Shown one piece after another: positions 19,556 to 28,758 of a stretch of DNA of 64,000 nt (position 1 is the first letter of the stretch; each line of letters starts with the position of its first letter). Both the position numbers and the translations under genes were made by a program. Under the pieces are notes generated by a model, which worked only from the letters and a program-made list of their open reading frames with translations, did not search any database and was not told where the DNA came from. The stretch comes from Blastocatellia bacterium (GTDB taxonomy: Bacteria > Acidobacteriota > Blastocatellia > HR10 > J050), in contig JANWZE010000050.1 in the NCBI GenBank assembly GCA_025054955.1, positions 62,001 through 126,000 on the forward strand, in the 5' to 3' direction.

Positions 19556-21049
19556 ATGAACAATCGCGAGAAATACGAGGCGGTCATTGGTCTGGAAGTT
19601 CACGCCCAACTGAAAACGGCCAGCAAGTTGTTCTGTGGGTGTTCAACCCGATTTGGCGACGAGCCCAACGCCAATACCTGTCCGGTGTGCCTCGGATTGC
19701 CGGGAGCATTGCCGGTGCTCAATCGCAACGCTGTGCTGATGGCTGCCAAAGCGGCGCTGGCGCTCGGTTGTCAGATCAATCCTGTCTCGCTGTTTGCGCG
19801 AAAAAATTATTTTTATCCCGATTTGCCCAAAGGCTACCAGATTTCTCAATATGATCGTCCGTTTGCTGAGCATGGTGTTGTGCAGATTGACACGGCTGAG
19901 CGTGACGCGCATGGCCGGCCTCTCCAGTGGCAGCAAAAAACCATTCGGTTGACTCGTTTGCATCTAGAGGAGGATGCCGGCAAGTCCATTCATGATGGCA
20001 GCGGCGGCTTGAGCGAAGGCGCTTCCTATGTGGATTTGAATCGAGCCGGCACGCCATTGATAGAGATTGTCTCGGAGCCTGATTTTCGCTCCAGTTGGCA
20101 AGCCTACGATTACGTTCAGTATTTGCGGCAGACGCTGCAATACGTGGATGTATGTGATGGCAACATGGAGCAAGGCGATTTGCGATGCGATGCCAACGTC
20201 TCAGTTCGGTTGAAAGGCTCGGATCAATTGGGAACGAAAGTTGAAATCAAGAATCTCAATTCATTCCGGTTTCTGCAACGGGCGTTGGACTACGAGATTG
20301 AACGCCAGATCGCTGTGTTGGAATCGGGCGGGCAACTCAGTCAGGAGACGCGACTGTGGAACGAGCGGGAGAACAAAACGGTGTCCATGCGCAGCAAAGA
20401 ATATGCGCACGATTATCGTTATTTCCCCGAACCTGATCTTCCGCCGTTGGTGGTTCATCCTGAATGGGTCGCGCGCCTCAAAGCTGAATTACCCGAACTG
20501 CCCGGCGCGCGACGGCGCCGGTTTGTCCGGGCCTATGGGCTCTCATTTGACGATGCCACAACACTGACGGCGACTCGTCCATTGGCCGATTATTATGAGG
20601 CCGTTGTCAAACAGGGCATTCAACCGCAAACGGCGGCCAATTGGATCATCAGTGAGCTTACCTTTTTGCTTAAGAGCGCTGAGCAAGAGATCACCCAGTG
20701 CCGCATCAAGCCGGAAGAGTTGGCCGCGCTGATCAAGCTGATTGAACGCGGCGCAATTAGCGGCAAGATGGGCAAGACGGTGCTACAACAGATGTTCAAC
20801 ACAGGCCAACCGGCTGAGCAGATCATTGAAGCGCAGGGATTGAAACAAGTTTCGGACCCCGATCGTTTGCAGCCGATCATCGAATCTGTCCTCGCTGCTC
20901 ATGCTCGGGAAGTCGAAGCGTTCCGCGCTGGCAAAGAGCAATTATTCGGGTTCTTTGTTGGTCAGGTGATGAAGGCCACCAAAGGACAAGCCAATCCGCA
21001 GTTGGTCAATGAATTGTTACGCCGGTTGCTGCATGGAGATGGAGAATGA
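19556..21049 (+). CDS. gatB: Aspartyl/glutamyl-tRNA amidotransferase subunit B
   Basis: A 497-residue GatB, full length. The N-terminal catalytic/kinase domain has EAVIGLEVHAQL (~6-17) and a zinc-site-like CGCSTRFG...NTCPVCLGLPG. The GatB/YqeY C-terminal helical domain spans ~350-495 (ISGKMGKTVLQQMF). It works with GatA and GatC to amidate Glu-tRNA(Gln) and Asp-tRNA(Asn), activating the misacylated tRNA with ATP. gatA and gatC are not in this window. It precedes mdh by 39 bases and is probably co-transcribed with it. Confidence 0.96.
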   Translation: MNNREKYEAVIGLEVHAQLKTASKLFCGCSTRFGDEPNANTCPVCLGLPGALPVLNRNAVLMAAKAALALGCQINPVSLFARKNYFYPDLPKGYQISQYDRPFAEHGVVQIDTAERDAHGRPLQWQQKTIRLTRLHLEEDAGKSIHDGSGGLSEGASYVDLNRAGTPLIEIVSEPDFRSSWQAYDYVQYLRQTLQYVDVCDGNMEQGDLRCDANVSVRLKGSDQLGTKVEIKNLNSFRFLQRALDYEIERQIAVLESGGQLSQETRLWNERENKTVSMRSKEYAHDYRYFPEPDLPPLVVHPEWVARLKAELPELPGARRRRFVRAYGLSFDDATTLTATRPLADYYEAVVKQGIQPQTAANWIISELTFLLKSAEQEITQCRIKPEELAALIKLIERGAISGKMGKTVLQQMFNTGQPAEQIIEAQGLKQVSDPDRLQPIIESVLAAHAREVEAFRAGKEQLFGFFVGQVMKATKGQANPQLVNELLRRLLHGDGE

Positions 21050-21088
21050 GATGGAGATAATACCTTGATCTAATAAAGGAGCTATCGT

Positions 21089-22018
21089 ATGAGTCGAAAG
21101 AAAATATCTGTTATTGGCGCAGGCAATGTGGGCGCAACGACGGCGCATCGAATCGCCGATCTGGAATTAGGCGACGTCGTGCTGGTGGACATTATCGAAG
21201 GGTTGCCGCAGGGCAAAGCATTGGATTTGGCTGAAGCCACGCCGGTCGTCGGCAAGGACCTGCGGATCATCGGCTCCAACGGCTACATGGAGACGACCAA
21301 TTCCGACATCGTCGTCATCACCGCCGGCATCGCGCGCAAACCCGGCATGAGTCGCGATGATCTGCTCAATACCAATACGCAGATCGTCAGCGAGGTCACG
21401 CGGGAAGTTTGCAAGTACTCACCTGACGCGATTCTCATCGTGGTCTCCAACCCACTGGATGCGATGACGTATGTGGCCTACAAACTTTCTGGGTTCCCCA
21501 AGCATCGCGTGATGGGCATGGCCGGCATTTTGGATACAGCTCGCATGCGCTATTTCATCGCTGAGGCGCTCAATGTCTCTGTTGAGAATGTCGTGGCGAT
21601 GGTCTTGGGCGGGCATGGCGATCAAATGGTACCGCTCTCACGCTACACCAGTGTCGCCGGCATTCCGCTCAGTGACCTGATGCCGCAAGAGCAGATTGAC
21701 GCAATTGTGCAGCGCACACGCGACGGCGGCGCCGAGATCGTCAAATATCTGAAGACAGGCTCAGCTTACTATGCCCCATCGGCAGCCGTCGTCGAGATGG
21801 TGGAAGCGATTATCAAAGATAAGCACAAAATCGTTCCGTGTGCGGCCTATCTGGAAGGGGAATACGGCGTCAATGGTGTCTACCTCGGTGTGCCCGTGAA
21901 ACTAGGCGCGCGTGGCATCGAGCAGATTATTGAAATCAGCCTGACGTTGGAAGAGCGCGCGGCCTTGCACAAATCGGCTGAAGCGGTCAGGGAGCTGATT
22001 GATCTGATCAAGCTATGA
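21089..22018 (+). CDS. mdh: Malate dehydrogenase (LDH-like type)
   Basis: A 309-residue NAD-dependent malate dehydrogenase. The Rossmann motif [10 protein letters not shown] is at residues 9-18, with an acidic residue at the end of beta-2 (LVDII) favouring NAD. The substrate loop [12 protein letters not shown] has the catalytic arginine, and HGDQMVPL carries the catalytic histidine. It belongs to the LDH-like MDH group common outside the Enterobacteria. An AAGGAG ribosome site lies eight bases ahead. It sits upstream of a phosphoribosyltransferase gene that overlaps its stop codon and of the sdhCAB genes, so TCA-cycle genes are grouped here. Confidence 0.96.
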   Translation: MSRKKISVIGAGNVGATTAHRIADLELGDVVLVDIIEGLPQGKALDLAEATPVVGKDLRIIGSNGYMETTNSDIVVITAGIARKPGMSRDDLLNTNTQIVSEVTREVCKYSPDAILIVVSNPLDAMTYVAYKLSGFPKHRVMGMAGILDTARMRYFIAEALNVSVENVVAMVLGGHGDQMVPLSRYTSVAGIPLSDLMPQEQIDAIVQRTRDGGAEIVKYLKTGSAYYAPSAAVVEMVEAIIKDKHKIVPCAAYLEGEYGVNGVYLGVPVKLGARGIEQIIEISLTLEERAALHKSAEAVRELIDLIKL

Positions 22019-22644
22019 TGGCAACGATGGCGACCGACATCTTACTGCGTCATGATGAGGTCATGGAGTTGTTGCGACAGACGGGCGCCTTGCGCGAGGG
22101 CCATTTTGCCCTGCCCATCGGCATGCATACCAACCACTTCATTCAAATGCCGCTGGCCTTACGCTACTATCGCGTTGCCAAAATCCTATGTGTTGGCTTA
22201 AGTCGGTTGCTGCGCGGCTGTCGCGAAGTGGCCACTGCGCTACCGCATGTTTGCGTGATTGCTCCGCCCAGCGGTGGCATCCCGGTGGCCTTCGGCGTCG
22301 GCGAGGTGTTGCAGGCCGAGCAAATTTTGTGGGCTGAACAAGCTGAAGGACGGCGTTATCAGTTTCACCAATACATGGGTATCGCTGCCGGCGATAAATG
22401 TATTCTGGTGGACGACATCGTGCACACCGGCGATACGTTGCGTGCCATGGTCGAACTGATTCATGAGTCAGGCGGCGAGGTGATTGCCGTCGGCGTGCTG
22501 GTTAGTCAACGGCTGGCCGACGTGAATCTCGGCGATATTCCATTTTTCTCTGTCGTGCAAATCCAGACCGACCATTATCCGGCCGACGCTTGCCAGCTTT
22601 GCCGGATGAACGTGCCACTGGCCGAGGTACATGATTGGGTGTGA
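22015..22644 (+). CDS. Orotate-phosphoribosyltransferase-like protein
   Basis: A 209-residue PRTase-fold protein. The PRPP-binding loop [14 protein letters not shown] is at ~125-138. The N-terminus ([16 protein letters not shown]) resembles the start of orotate phosphoribosyltransferases, which make OMP from orotate and PRPP. The PRPP motif differs somewhat from classical PyrE (HTGDT rather than TTGGS), so another purine/pyrimidine substrate is possible. ATG 22015 overlaps the mdh stop (ATGA). A second start at 22024 (MATDILL) is equally possible. There is no clear ribosome site, consistent with translational coupling. The C-terminal cysteines (ACQLC) are unusual. Confidence 0.75.
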   Translation: MMATMATDILLRHDEVMELLRQTGALREGHFALPIGMHTNHFIQMPLALRYYRVAKILCVGLSRLLRGCREVATALPHVCVIAPPSGGIPVAFGVGEVLQAEQILWAEQAEGRRYQFHQYMGIAAGDKCILVDDIVHTGDTLRAMVELIHESGGEVIAVGVLVSQRLADVNLGDIPFFSVVQIQTDHYPADACQLCRMNVPLAEVHDWV

Positions 22645-22668
22645 CGACGAGGCTGAGCGCCGTCGGAG

Positions 22669-22773
22669 GATGCCAGCCTGAGAGCGACCTAGCCGGCAGG
22701 GGTGAGGGATTGCCTGGGCGGATCAACACGTGGAGTCAGACGATGCCAGCCTGAGAGCGACCTAGGCGGCAGG
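22669..22773 (+). repeat. Duplicated 32-bp segment in the gap before sdhC
   Basis: The gap 22645-22961 has no gene. It holds two copies (22669-22700, 22742-22773) of a 32-bp unit starting GATGCCAGCCTGAGAGCGAC and ending CCTAGSCGGCAGG, with a 41-bp GC-rich spacer. The remainder (22774-22940) is GC-rich and featureless, then becomes AT-richer just ahead of sdhC, where the promoter should lie. Confidence 0.6.
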
Positions 22774-22961
22774 CGAGGCGGCGCTCGCACGCGTCCGTCC
22801 GTGGACCAACGAGGCGCGAGGTTGCCAACAATTCAGCACGAACCGTTGATCTATTGGCGGCGTCGCAGCGGCCATAAGCCGGCGGCGCGCCGTAGTCGGG
22901 TTTTATGTGCGCTTCTTGACAAGATCGCTGACACAATTGTATTACTCCCACTCAAAAAAAC

Positions 22962-23630
22962 ATGAATGGAATCGTACACCTCATCAGCTCATCGGTTGGC
23001 CGCAAGATCATCATGGGCATCACAGGCTTGTTCCTGTGCTTGTTTCTCGTGGTTCATCTTGGTGGCAATCTCTTATTGTTGAAGAATGATGGCGGCGTAG
23101 CGTTCAACGCTTATGCCGAGTTCATGGCGACGACGCCGTTGATACGGCTGGCCGAGATCATCTTATTTTTGGGATTTCTCATTCACATTGTGGATGGGAT
23201 TTCGTTGGCGCTGAAGAATCGCGCCTCTCGCCCAGAGCGATATCGAATGAACGAGGCTCCGGCTAGTAGCAGTTGGTTCTCGCGCCACATGCCGTTGACG
23301 GGGATCGTGGTGTTTGTCTTTTTGGTGATCCACCTGAATTCCTTTTTTGTCAAGCATCGGTTTCTGGATCCGGGAAATGAGACCATGTATGAAACCGTGG
23401 TGAACTCATTTCAGTCTGGCTGGGGCGGGTTCTACTGGGCATTTTACGTTGTCTGTATGGTGTTCATCGGGTTCCATCTCCGGCACGGCTTCCGCACAGC
23501 ATTTCTTTCACTTGGTTTGAGTCACCGGCGATTTAGCGCATTGTTGGACACGTTGGCCGTGCTGTTTTCCATTATCGTGCCCGCTGGATTTGCCATGATC
23601 CCGATCTATTTCTACTTTGTGAAGCCATGA
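22962..23630 (+). CDS. sdhC: Succinate dehydrogenase cytochrome b558 subunit
   Basis: A 222-residue membrane protein with five hydrophobic helices (~17-36, 62-85, 108-128, 148-170, 190-217). Histidines fit di-heme type-B succinate:quinone reductases: [27 protein letters not shown] and FHLRHG. It anchors SdhAB and passes electrons from succinate to the quinone pool. A single anchor subunit plus SdhA and SdhB gives the B-type complex seen in Bacillus and in many Acidobacteria and Bacteroidetes. The stop overlaps the sdhA start as ATGA. The ribosome site before ATG 22962 is weak. Confidence 0.93.
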   Translation: MNGIVHLISSSVGRKIIMGITGLFLCLFLVVHLGGNLLLLKNDGGVAFNAYAEFMATTPLIRLAEIILFLGFLIHIVDGISLALKNRASRPERYRMNEAPASSSWFSRHMPLTGIVVFVFLVIHLNSFFVKHRFLDPGNETMYETVVNSFQSGWGGFYWAFYVVCMVFIGFHLRHGFRTAFLSLGLSHRRFSALLDTLAVLFSIIVPAGFAMIPIYFYFVKP

Positions 23631-25540
23631 TTTTAGACGCAAAAATTCCTGACGGTCCGATACAGGACAAGTGGTCGAACCACAAGTTCCGCTTGAAGCT
23701 GGTCAATCCTGCTAACAAGCGAAAATTTAACATCATTGTTGTGGGCACGGGATTGGCCGGCGCCTCGGCGGCAGCCTCACTGGCTGAGCTCGGTTACAAT
23801 GTGCAGGCATTCTGTTTTCATGATAGTCCGCGTCGCGCCCACAGCATTGCTGCCCAAGGCGGCATCAACGCGGCCAAGAACTATCAAAACGACGGCGACA
23901 GCGTATGGCGGCTGTTTTACGACACGGTCAAGGGGGGCGATTATCGCGCGCGTGAAGCGAATGTCTATCGCCTGGCCGAGCTGAGCGTGAATATCATTGA
24001 CCAGTGTGTCGCGCAAGGAGTGCCATTTGCCCGCGAGTACGGCGGGTTGTTAGAGAATCGCTCGTTTGGCGGAGCGCAGGTTTCTCGCACTTTTTATGCG
24101 CGTGGGCAGACCGGTCAGCAACTCTTGCTCGGCGCCTATCAAGCGATGCTGCGTCAGGTCGAACTGGGACGAGTCACCCTCTTTCCGTTCCACGAAATGC
24201 TCGACCTGGTCGTCATAGATGGGGCAGCCAAAGGGATTGTCACGCGCAATTTGATTACCGGCGAGATTCGCTCGCATGCCGCCCATGCTGTGCTGCTGGC
24301 CACGGGTGGATACGGCAATGTGTATTATCTGTCAACCAACGCCAAAGGCTCCAACGCTACGGCGATCTGGCGTGCGTATAAGCGCGGCGCGTTTTTTGCC
24401 AATCCTTGCTTCACACAGATTCATCCGACGTGCATCCCTGTTTCCGGCCATTATCAATCGAAGCTGACGTTGATGAGCGAAGGGCTGCGCAATGACGGGC
24501 GTGTCTGGGTGCCCAAGCAGGTCGGAGATAAGCGCCCGCCTGATCAAATTCCCGAAGATGAGCGGGACTATTTCCTTGAACGCAAATATCCAGCGTTTGG
24601 CAATCTGGTTCCACGAGACGTGGCCGCGCGCAGCATCAAGGAAGTATGCGATGAAGGGCGCGGCGTCGGGCCGACCGGCATGGCCGTCTATCTGGATTTC
24701 GCCGACGCCATCAAGCGATTAGGGCGACACGTCATCGAGGAACGTTATGGGAATTTGTTTGAGATGTACGAGCGCATCACTAATGAAAATCCTTACCACA
24801 CGCCGATGCGCATCTACCCGGCCGTGCATTACACGATGGGCGGCTTGTGGGTTGATTACAACTTGATGACAACGATCCCCGGCTTGTATGCGCTCGGTGA
24901 ATGTAACTTCTCCGATCATGGTGCTAATCGGCTTGGCGCGAGCGCGTTGATGCAAGGGCTGGCTGATGGCTACTTCATCATTCCGTATACGATTGGTGAT
25001 TATCTGGCCGGACTGGGATTCGAGAAAGTCACCACCGATCATCCAGCGTTCCGCCAAGCGGAACAAGAGGTCCACGAACGAACCAAGAAATTCCTCGCTA
25101 TTCCGGGAAAGCGCTCTGTGGATGAAATCCATCGGGAGTTGGGCCGCGTGATGTGGGATTACGTTGGCATGGCTCGCAGCGCCGAAGGATTAAGGAATGC
25201 CATTGATCGCATCCGCGAGATACGTGAAGAATTTTGGCGCAACGTGCGAGTGCTCGGCCGCGACGATCACCTGAACGAATCACTGGAAAAGGCCGGTCGT
25301 GTGGCTGATTTCTTGGAATTGGCCGAGCTGATAGCAGTAGATGCGCTGCTGCGAAACGAATCTTGCGGCGGTCATTTCCGCGTTGAGTACCAGACGCCTG
25401 ATGGCGAGGCGCTACGCGATGATGAACATTATGCGTATGTAGCGGCCTGGCAGTATCAAGGCGATGATCAACCGCCGCAATTGCACAAGGAGCCGCTCCA
25501 TTTTGAGTACGTCAAGCTCTCGCAACGCAGTTACAAGTAG
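23627..25540 (+). CDS. sdhA: Succinate dehydrogenase flavoprotein subunit
   Basis: A 637-residue flavoprotein. The FAD-binding motif [20 protein letters not shown] lies at ~38-57. [20 protein letters not shown] (~84-103) contains the histidine that usually binds FAD covalently. The active-site segment HPTCIPVSG (~267), the RRLG-type loop [20 protein letters not shown] (~428-447) and the C-terminal Cys/His segment NESCGGHFR are present. It oxidises succinate to fumarate on the cytoplasmic side. Length (637) fits type-B SdhA. It is coupled to sdhC by overlap and precedes sdhB by eight bases. Confidence 0.96.
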   Translation: MILDAKIPDGPIQDKWSNHKFRLKLVNPANKRKFNIIVVGTGLAGASAAASLAELGYNVQAFCFHDSPRRAHSIAAQGGINAAKNYQNDGDSVWRLFYDTVKGGDYRAREANVYRLAELSVNIIDQCVAQGVPFAREYGGLLENRSFGGAQVSRTFYARGQTGQQLLLGAYQAMLRQVELGRVTLFPFHEMLDLVVIDGAAKGIVTRNLITGEIRSHAAHAVLLATGGYGNVYYLSTNAKGSNATAIWRAYKRGAFFANPCFTQIHPTCIPVSGHYQSKLTLMSEGLRNDGRVWVPKQVGDKRPPDQIPEDERDYFLERKYPAFGNLVPRDVAARSIKEVCDEGRGVGPTGMAVYLDFADAIKRLGRHVIEERYGNLFEMYERITNENPYHTPMRIYPAVHYTMGGLWVDYNLMTTIPGLYALGECNFSDHGANRLGASALMQGLADGYFIIPYTIGDYLAGLGFEKVTTDHPAFRQAEQEVHERTKKFLAIPGKRSVDEIHRELGRVMWDYVGMARSAEGLRNAIDRIREIREEFWRNVRVLGRDDHLNESLEKAGRVADFLELAELIAVDALLRNESCGGHFRVEYQTPDGEALRDDEHYAYVAAWQYQGDDQPPQLHKEPLHFEYVKLSQRSYK

Positions 25541-25548
25541 GAATTGGT

Positions 25549-26301
25549 ATGAACCTGACATTGAAGATTTGGCGACAACCCAATGCGCATACCCGTGGTC
25601 AATTGGTGACCTATTCAATCAGCGGCGTTTCGCCGGATATGTCATTTCTGGAAATGCTGGATGTGCTCAACCAGCAGTTGATTCATAAGGGCGAAGAGCC
25701 GGTCGCGTTTTTGAGTGACTGCCGTGAGGGAATTTGCGGCTCGTGCGGCTTGTTCATTAACGGTCGGGCGCATGGGCCATTGAGCGGTACAGCGACGTGT
25801 CAGTTGCACATGCGCGCGTTCAAAGATGGCGATACGATTGTCATTGAACCGTGGCGCGCTAAAGGTTTCCCGGTGATCCGTGATCTGGTGGTTGACCGTT
25901 CAGCCTTTGATCGCATCATCCAAGCGGGTGGTTATATTTCGGTCAACACCGGATCAGCTCCTGATGCCAATGCTATCCTGATTCCCAAATCAGCCGCCGA
26001 CGCTGCTTTTGACGCAGCCGCCTGTATCGGCTGCGGCGCTTGTGTGGCTACGTGCAAGAATGCCTCAGCGATGCTCTTTGTCGCGGCCAAGGTCTCCCAT
26101 CTGGCCTACTTGCCGCAGGGACAACCCGAACGCCGCCGCCGCGTGCTCAATATGGTGGCTGCAATGGATCGAGAAGGCTTCGGCAGTTGCACGCTGACCG
26201 GCGCGTGTGAGGTCGAGTGTCCTAAGAAAATTTCTATCTCGCACATCGTCCGGCTCAATCGCGAGTATCTGTCCGCTGTGGTCTCTGACGAGGCCGATTG
26301 A
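25549..26301 (+). CDS. sdhB: Succinate dehydrogenase iron-sulfur subunit
   Basis: A 250-residue protein carrying three clusters. The [2Fe-2S] ligands are in [10 protein letters not shown] with CQLHMR (~59-90). The [4Fe-4S] box is [11 protein letters not shown] (~160). The third box is [15 protein letters not shown] (~213). It moves electrons from the FAD of SdhA to the hemes of SdhC. Third gene of sdhCAB. After its stop the region to 27042 is repeat-filled, with no obvious terminator hairpin. Confidence 0.96.
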   Translation: MNLTLKIWRQPNAHTRGQLVTYSISGVSPDMSFLEMLDVLNQQLIHKGEEPVAFLSDCREGICGSCGLFINGRAHGPLSGTATCQLHMRAFKDGDTIVIEPWRAKGFPVIRDLVVDRSAFDRIIQAGGYISVNTGSAPDANAILIPKSAADAAFDAAACIGCGACVATCKNASAMLFVAAKVSHLAYLPQGQPERRRRVLNMVAAMDREGFGSCTLTGACEVECPKKISISHIVRLNREYLSAVVSDEAD

Positions 26302-26404
26302 GCGAACTAAATACCGATTGTCTTTAGAAACGCTGCTTGCCTTCCTCTGTTGAACCTTCTCATTGCGAGTGAGCGGACCGAACACCGATTGTCTTTGAAA
26401 ACGC
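26300..26404 (+). repeat. Imperfect 34-bp direct repeat after sdhB
   Basis: Two copies (26300-26333 and 26371-26404) of a unit with GAGCGRACYRAAYACCGATT followed by GTCTTTRRAAACGC, spaced 71 bases start to start. The first copy overlaps the last codon of sdhB. It opens a 740-bp gene-free stretch (26302-27042) filled by the repeats listed next. Confidence 0.55.
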
Positions 26405-26642
26405 GATGTGCAGTCGCCTGTGACTGCTTTTCAATCTGCGTATTGTTAATCCGCAATCCACATAGAGTAAGGATACCACTTGCGGAGGGAGGGACCACGT
26501 TCATGGAAAAGCATGGCGGAAGCTCAACTGCCTGAGCGCACATCTGTGAGCGTCATTCGGCAGTTGGTATAACACCAAATGCACATGGACGACCGTAGAG
26601 TGCCGCTTGGCGAGTCCTGCTTGTCTTCTTCGATTCGCTTCA

Positions 26643-26747
26643 TTAGAGCGGTTTGCGACTCAATCTACCCTGGGGGGCGCACTTGCAGCGTGCATGAGCC
26701 CGCAGACGGGCGCTGCCCGGGTAAAGGCAATGGAAAATCGCTATTAA
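26643..26747 (+). repeat. ~100-bp palindromic MITE-like repeat, copy 2
   Basis: It starts TTAGAGCGGTTTGCGACT and ends GGAAAATCGCTATTAA. Inner hairpin arms are GCACTTGCAGCGTGC and GCCCGCAGACGGGC. It belongs to the same family and orientation as the copies at 10340 and 26856. Confidence 0.75.
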
Positions 26748-26752
26748 TAAGA

Positions 26753-26855
26753 AGCTCATGGAACGCGGATGACACGGATTGGGCTGATCAACGCGGATCA
26801 ATCGGCGAAAATCCGCCGCATCCGCCTCATCCGCGTTCTATCCAACTCCATGAGC
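26753..26855. repeat. Inverted-repeat element with CGCGGAT arms
   Basis: A ~103-bp dyad. The left arm GCTCATGGAACGCGGATGA is mirrored by CATCCGCGTT and CTCCATGAGC, with the inner repeats CAACGCGGATCAATCGGC and AAAATCCGCC. It lies exactly between two copies of the MITE-like family. Similar CGCGGAT palindromes are dispersed in many bacterial genomes. Function unknown. Confidence 0.6.
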
Positions 26856-26960
26856 TTAGAGCGGTCTGTGAATGAGTTTACCCTGGGAATGCACGGTTCC
26901 AGCGTGCATTAGTCCGCAAGATGTGGGGCACCAGCTAAACGCAACTGAAAATCGCTCTAA
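26856..26960 (+). repeat. ~100-bp palindromic MITE-like repeat, copy 3
   Basis: The best-preserved copy: ends TTAGAGCGGTCTGTGAATG and CAACTGAAAATCGCTCTAA are inverted repeats of each other over the first 13 bases with a few mismatches. The inside has the GCACGGTTCCAGCGTGC hairpin and a CCGCAAGATG block. Confidence 0.75.
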
Positions 26961-26990
26961 ACATGACCCTTCTCCGGACTATTGGTATTA
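26959..26990 (+). repeat. Short dispersed repeat (AACATGACCC...TTGGTATTA)
   Basis: A 31-bp sequence that abuts the previous repeat. Its halves are AACATGACCCTTCTCCGG and ACTATTGGTATTA. Related copies are at 888-918, 33018-33048 and 33076-33106, all on the same strand and all in gene-free DNA. Confidence 0.55.
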
Positions 26991-27042
26991 ATAAGTTGAC
27001 ACAGTGCCGGGGTATGAACATATTCTGTAGCGGAGGTGGATC

Positions 27043-27561
27043 ATGATGAAAAAGGCAATTTCGATGGCTTTGCTAAGCTGTTTGTTGCTGAACGGGTCCG
27101 TTTTGGCTGGCTTAAATAGCAAGAAAGCTGCCTATCATGGTGGAACTACTAAAGACAAGGACTTCCCCGGCGCGGAAAAGCCAGTGGAGGGGATCCTGCA
27201 TACAAATAACGAGCAGAACTTAATCTTTGAGTACGAGCTCAATAAGGTGAAGAGAACATATTCGATTCCGTACAAGCGGATAATTGACATTGAGTATGGC
27301 CAAAAGGCTGGCCGAAGAGTAGGTGCAGCGATAGCGACGGCGATTTTAATCAGTCCAGTCGGATTATTCCTACTCTTCTCAAAGAAAAGAAAACATTTTA
27401 TAACGATTGGGTACAGAGACGCTGAAGGGAAGGAGCAGGTGACAGTATTTGAGCTTGGAAAAGATATCGTGCGGACCACGCTCCCTATACTTGAGGTAAG
27501 GTCGGGTAAAAAGATTATTTACCAAGACGAAGAGGCGAAGAAATCTGCTAAAGGTAGCTGA
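27043..27561 (+). CDS. Hypothetical exported/membrane protein
   Basis: A 172-residue protein I do not recognise. A signal peptide (residues 1-23, MMKKAISMALLSCLLL then SVLA) is followed by a polar stretch, a segment of alternating charged and beta-like residues (RTYSIPYKRIIDIEYGQ), one hydrophobic helix at ~95-112 (GAAIATAILISPVGLFLLF) and a second beta-rich part (HFITIGYRDAEGKEQVTVFEL). The pattern, with beta strands on both sides of a helix, is reminiscent of bacterial PH-like domains, but this is a guess. It has a strong GCGGAGGTGG ribosome site. It is AT-richer and more Lys-rich than its neighbours, which suggests a different history. Confidence 0.65.
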   Translation: MMKKAISMALLSCLLLNGSVLAGLNSKKAAYHGGTTKDKDFPGAEKPVEGILHTNNEQNLIFEYELNKVKRTYSIPYKRIIDIEYGQKAGRRVGAAIATAILISPVGLFLLFSKKRKHFITIGYRDAEGKEQVTVFELGKDIVRTTLPILEVRSGKKIIYQDEEAKKSAKGS

Positions 27562-27767
27562 GCTGCTCAATAGGCGTGTTATGAGCACTTGCCGCGCCTA
27601 ATCCACGCAGCACCAATGCTGCCAGTTCGACTGAATCGGCAACTGACCAAGCTCTCGTGTCCGTTGATAAGGCTTTGGAGTCGAAGTGAGAGTGAGAGAG
27701 ATCACGGTACGCGAGATAACGGTGGAAGAGAGATGGGTTCGAGAGAAGTAAGTAAGGATGGTACTTC

Positions 27768-28025
27768 GTGAAAGTCAGGGAGATCATTAAGAGGCTTGAG
27801 AAAGATGGGTGGTATCTTGTCGGAACCAAGGTGATTGTGGAAAAGGGAGAAAAAAGTTACGGGGCGTATGTTCCAGATTTGCCGGGTTGTGTGGCAGTGG
27901 CTGAGACCAAAGAAGAAGTTCTAAAGCTGATTCGTGAAGCTATCGAATTACATGTTGAAAGCATGAAAGAGGAGGGACTTTCCATTCCTCAGCCGAGGAC
28001 GATCAGCCAATATGTGGAAGTGTAG
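27768..28025 (+). CDS. In-frame HicA-HicB fusion (antitoxin with toxin N-terminus)
   Basis: An 85-residue protein starting at GTG 27768 with AAGGATG upstream. Residues 1-18 (MKVREIIKRLEKDGWYLV) match the N-terminus of HicA, an mRNA-cleaving toxin of the dsRBD fold. Residues ~21-85 (VIVEKGEKSYGAYVPDLPGC then VAVAETKEEVLKLIREAI) are a nearly complete HicB antitoxin. The HicA GSHR segment with the catalytic histidine is missing, so the product should be non-toxic. It looks like an internal deletion that joined a hicAB pair. It is followed 20 bases later by an attC-like site, as in integron cassettes. It could still act as an orphan antitoxin. Confidence 0.72.
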   Translation: MKVREIIKRLEKDGWYLVGTKVIVEKGEKSYGAYVPDLPGCVAVAETKEEVLKLIREAIELHVESMKEEGLSIPQPRTISQYVEV

Positions 28026-28044
28026 AAGCAGCTAGTGAGAGTTT

Positions 28045-28102
28045 GCCTAACGCCGGGATGGAGCCGACTCGTTACGCTCGCGGCTCATCCCCATCGTTAG
28101 CT
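28045..28102 (+). other. attC-like recombination site
   Basis: The 58-bp imperfect palindrome starts GCCTAACG (fits the RYYYAAC box) and ends CGTTAGCT (fits GTTRRRY except for one base). The inner arms GGGATGGAGCCG and CGGCTCATCCC pair with one unpaired G, as attC sites have extrahelical bases. The loop contains ACTCGTTACGCTCG. It lies 20 bases after the HicA-HicB fusion ORF, the usual position of attC in a gene cassette. An integron-integrase remnant lies at 39547. It could be a relic cassette end. No intact integrase is present. Confidence 0.5.
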
Positions 28103-28196
28103 CGCCCGCCGATGTCGCGTCGCTGCGGCTGGAGCCGAACTTCGTGTATCCGCCGCGCCTGGCCACCTGGATTCGGTTCGTGCTGGCCACGCCGTC

Positions 28197-28752
28197 GGAA
28201 TCATCAAGATGAGACTCGTCCAGAAACCACACTTCATGTGTACCAATTCGGGACTAATCTCTTCTTCAGCGATTACCACTCTCGGTTCCAGAACCATCCC
28301 GCAGATCGGACAGGAGCCCGGCTCCGATCGCTCGATCTCTGGATGCATCGGACACACATATTCCGTTTTGGTGACGCCAGCTAAGCCCTCAATGGCTCCA
28401 ATGCCATGCCACAGGCGGGACACGACGCCGTCCTTGCTGGCGAACCTCCGGCGGATGCACGGGGTATGTATATTCGACACTTGTGTCCGCGCGCTGCGGC
28501 TGGATGGTATCAGAAGCGACGCCAGACAGATGTTGCCGTGGAGATGCGAGGTACTTATCCGGCTCGGCGCGAAACTTCTCAAGACAGTGGGTACAGCAAA
28601 AGAAATACGTTCCTCCCCGATAATCGTAGGATGCGGCGGCGGTGGCCGGGTCCACACTCATGCCGCAGACCGGATCTATGACCCTCTGGCCACTCGTGTT
28701 GTGGTGAGGCTCGCTGCTGCCCAAAGCAACCACTTTTTTCTTTGTGGTTCAT
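28197..28752 (-). pseudogene. Decayed N-terminal part of a metal P-type ATPase (YHS / heavy-metal-binding domains)
   Basis: From ATG 28752 the frame is MNHKEK, then a run of six A's has shifted it. In the new frame, 28389-28733, a YHS metal-binding domain appears ([34 protein letters not shown]), then a damaged [15 protein letters not shown] second shift leads into [19 protein letters not shown] and ICGMVLEP, then [10 protein letters not shown], where membrane helix 1 should begin. The homology stops there at ~28197. The next ~90 bases read in the opposite direction give [15 protein letters not shown], which resembles a later ATPase segment, so an inversion may have followed. It ends the ArsR-led operon, seven bases after ccdA, and was probably a copper-type exporter. 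At least two frameshifts plus truncation make it non-functional. Confidence 0.72.
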
Positions 28753-28758
28753 ATCGAA

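Noticed and set aside
28043-28384. 113-aa + strand frame containing [17 protein letters not shown]
   Set aside because: The peptide comes from reading through an attC-like palindrome; such frames are often annotated as hypothetical proteins but have no support.
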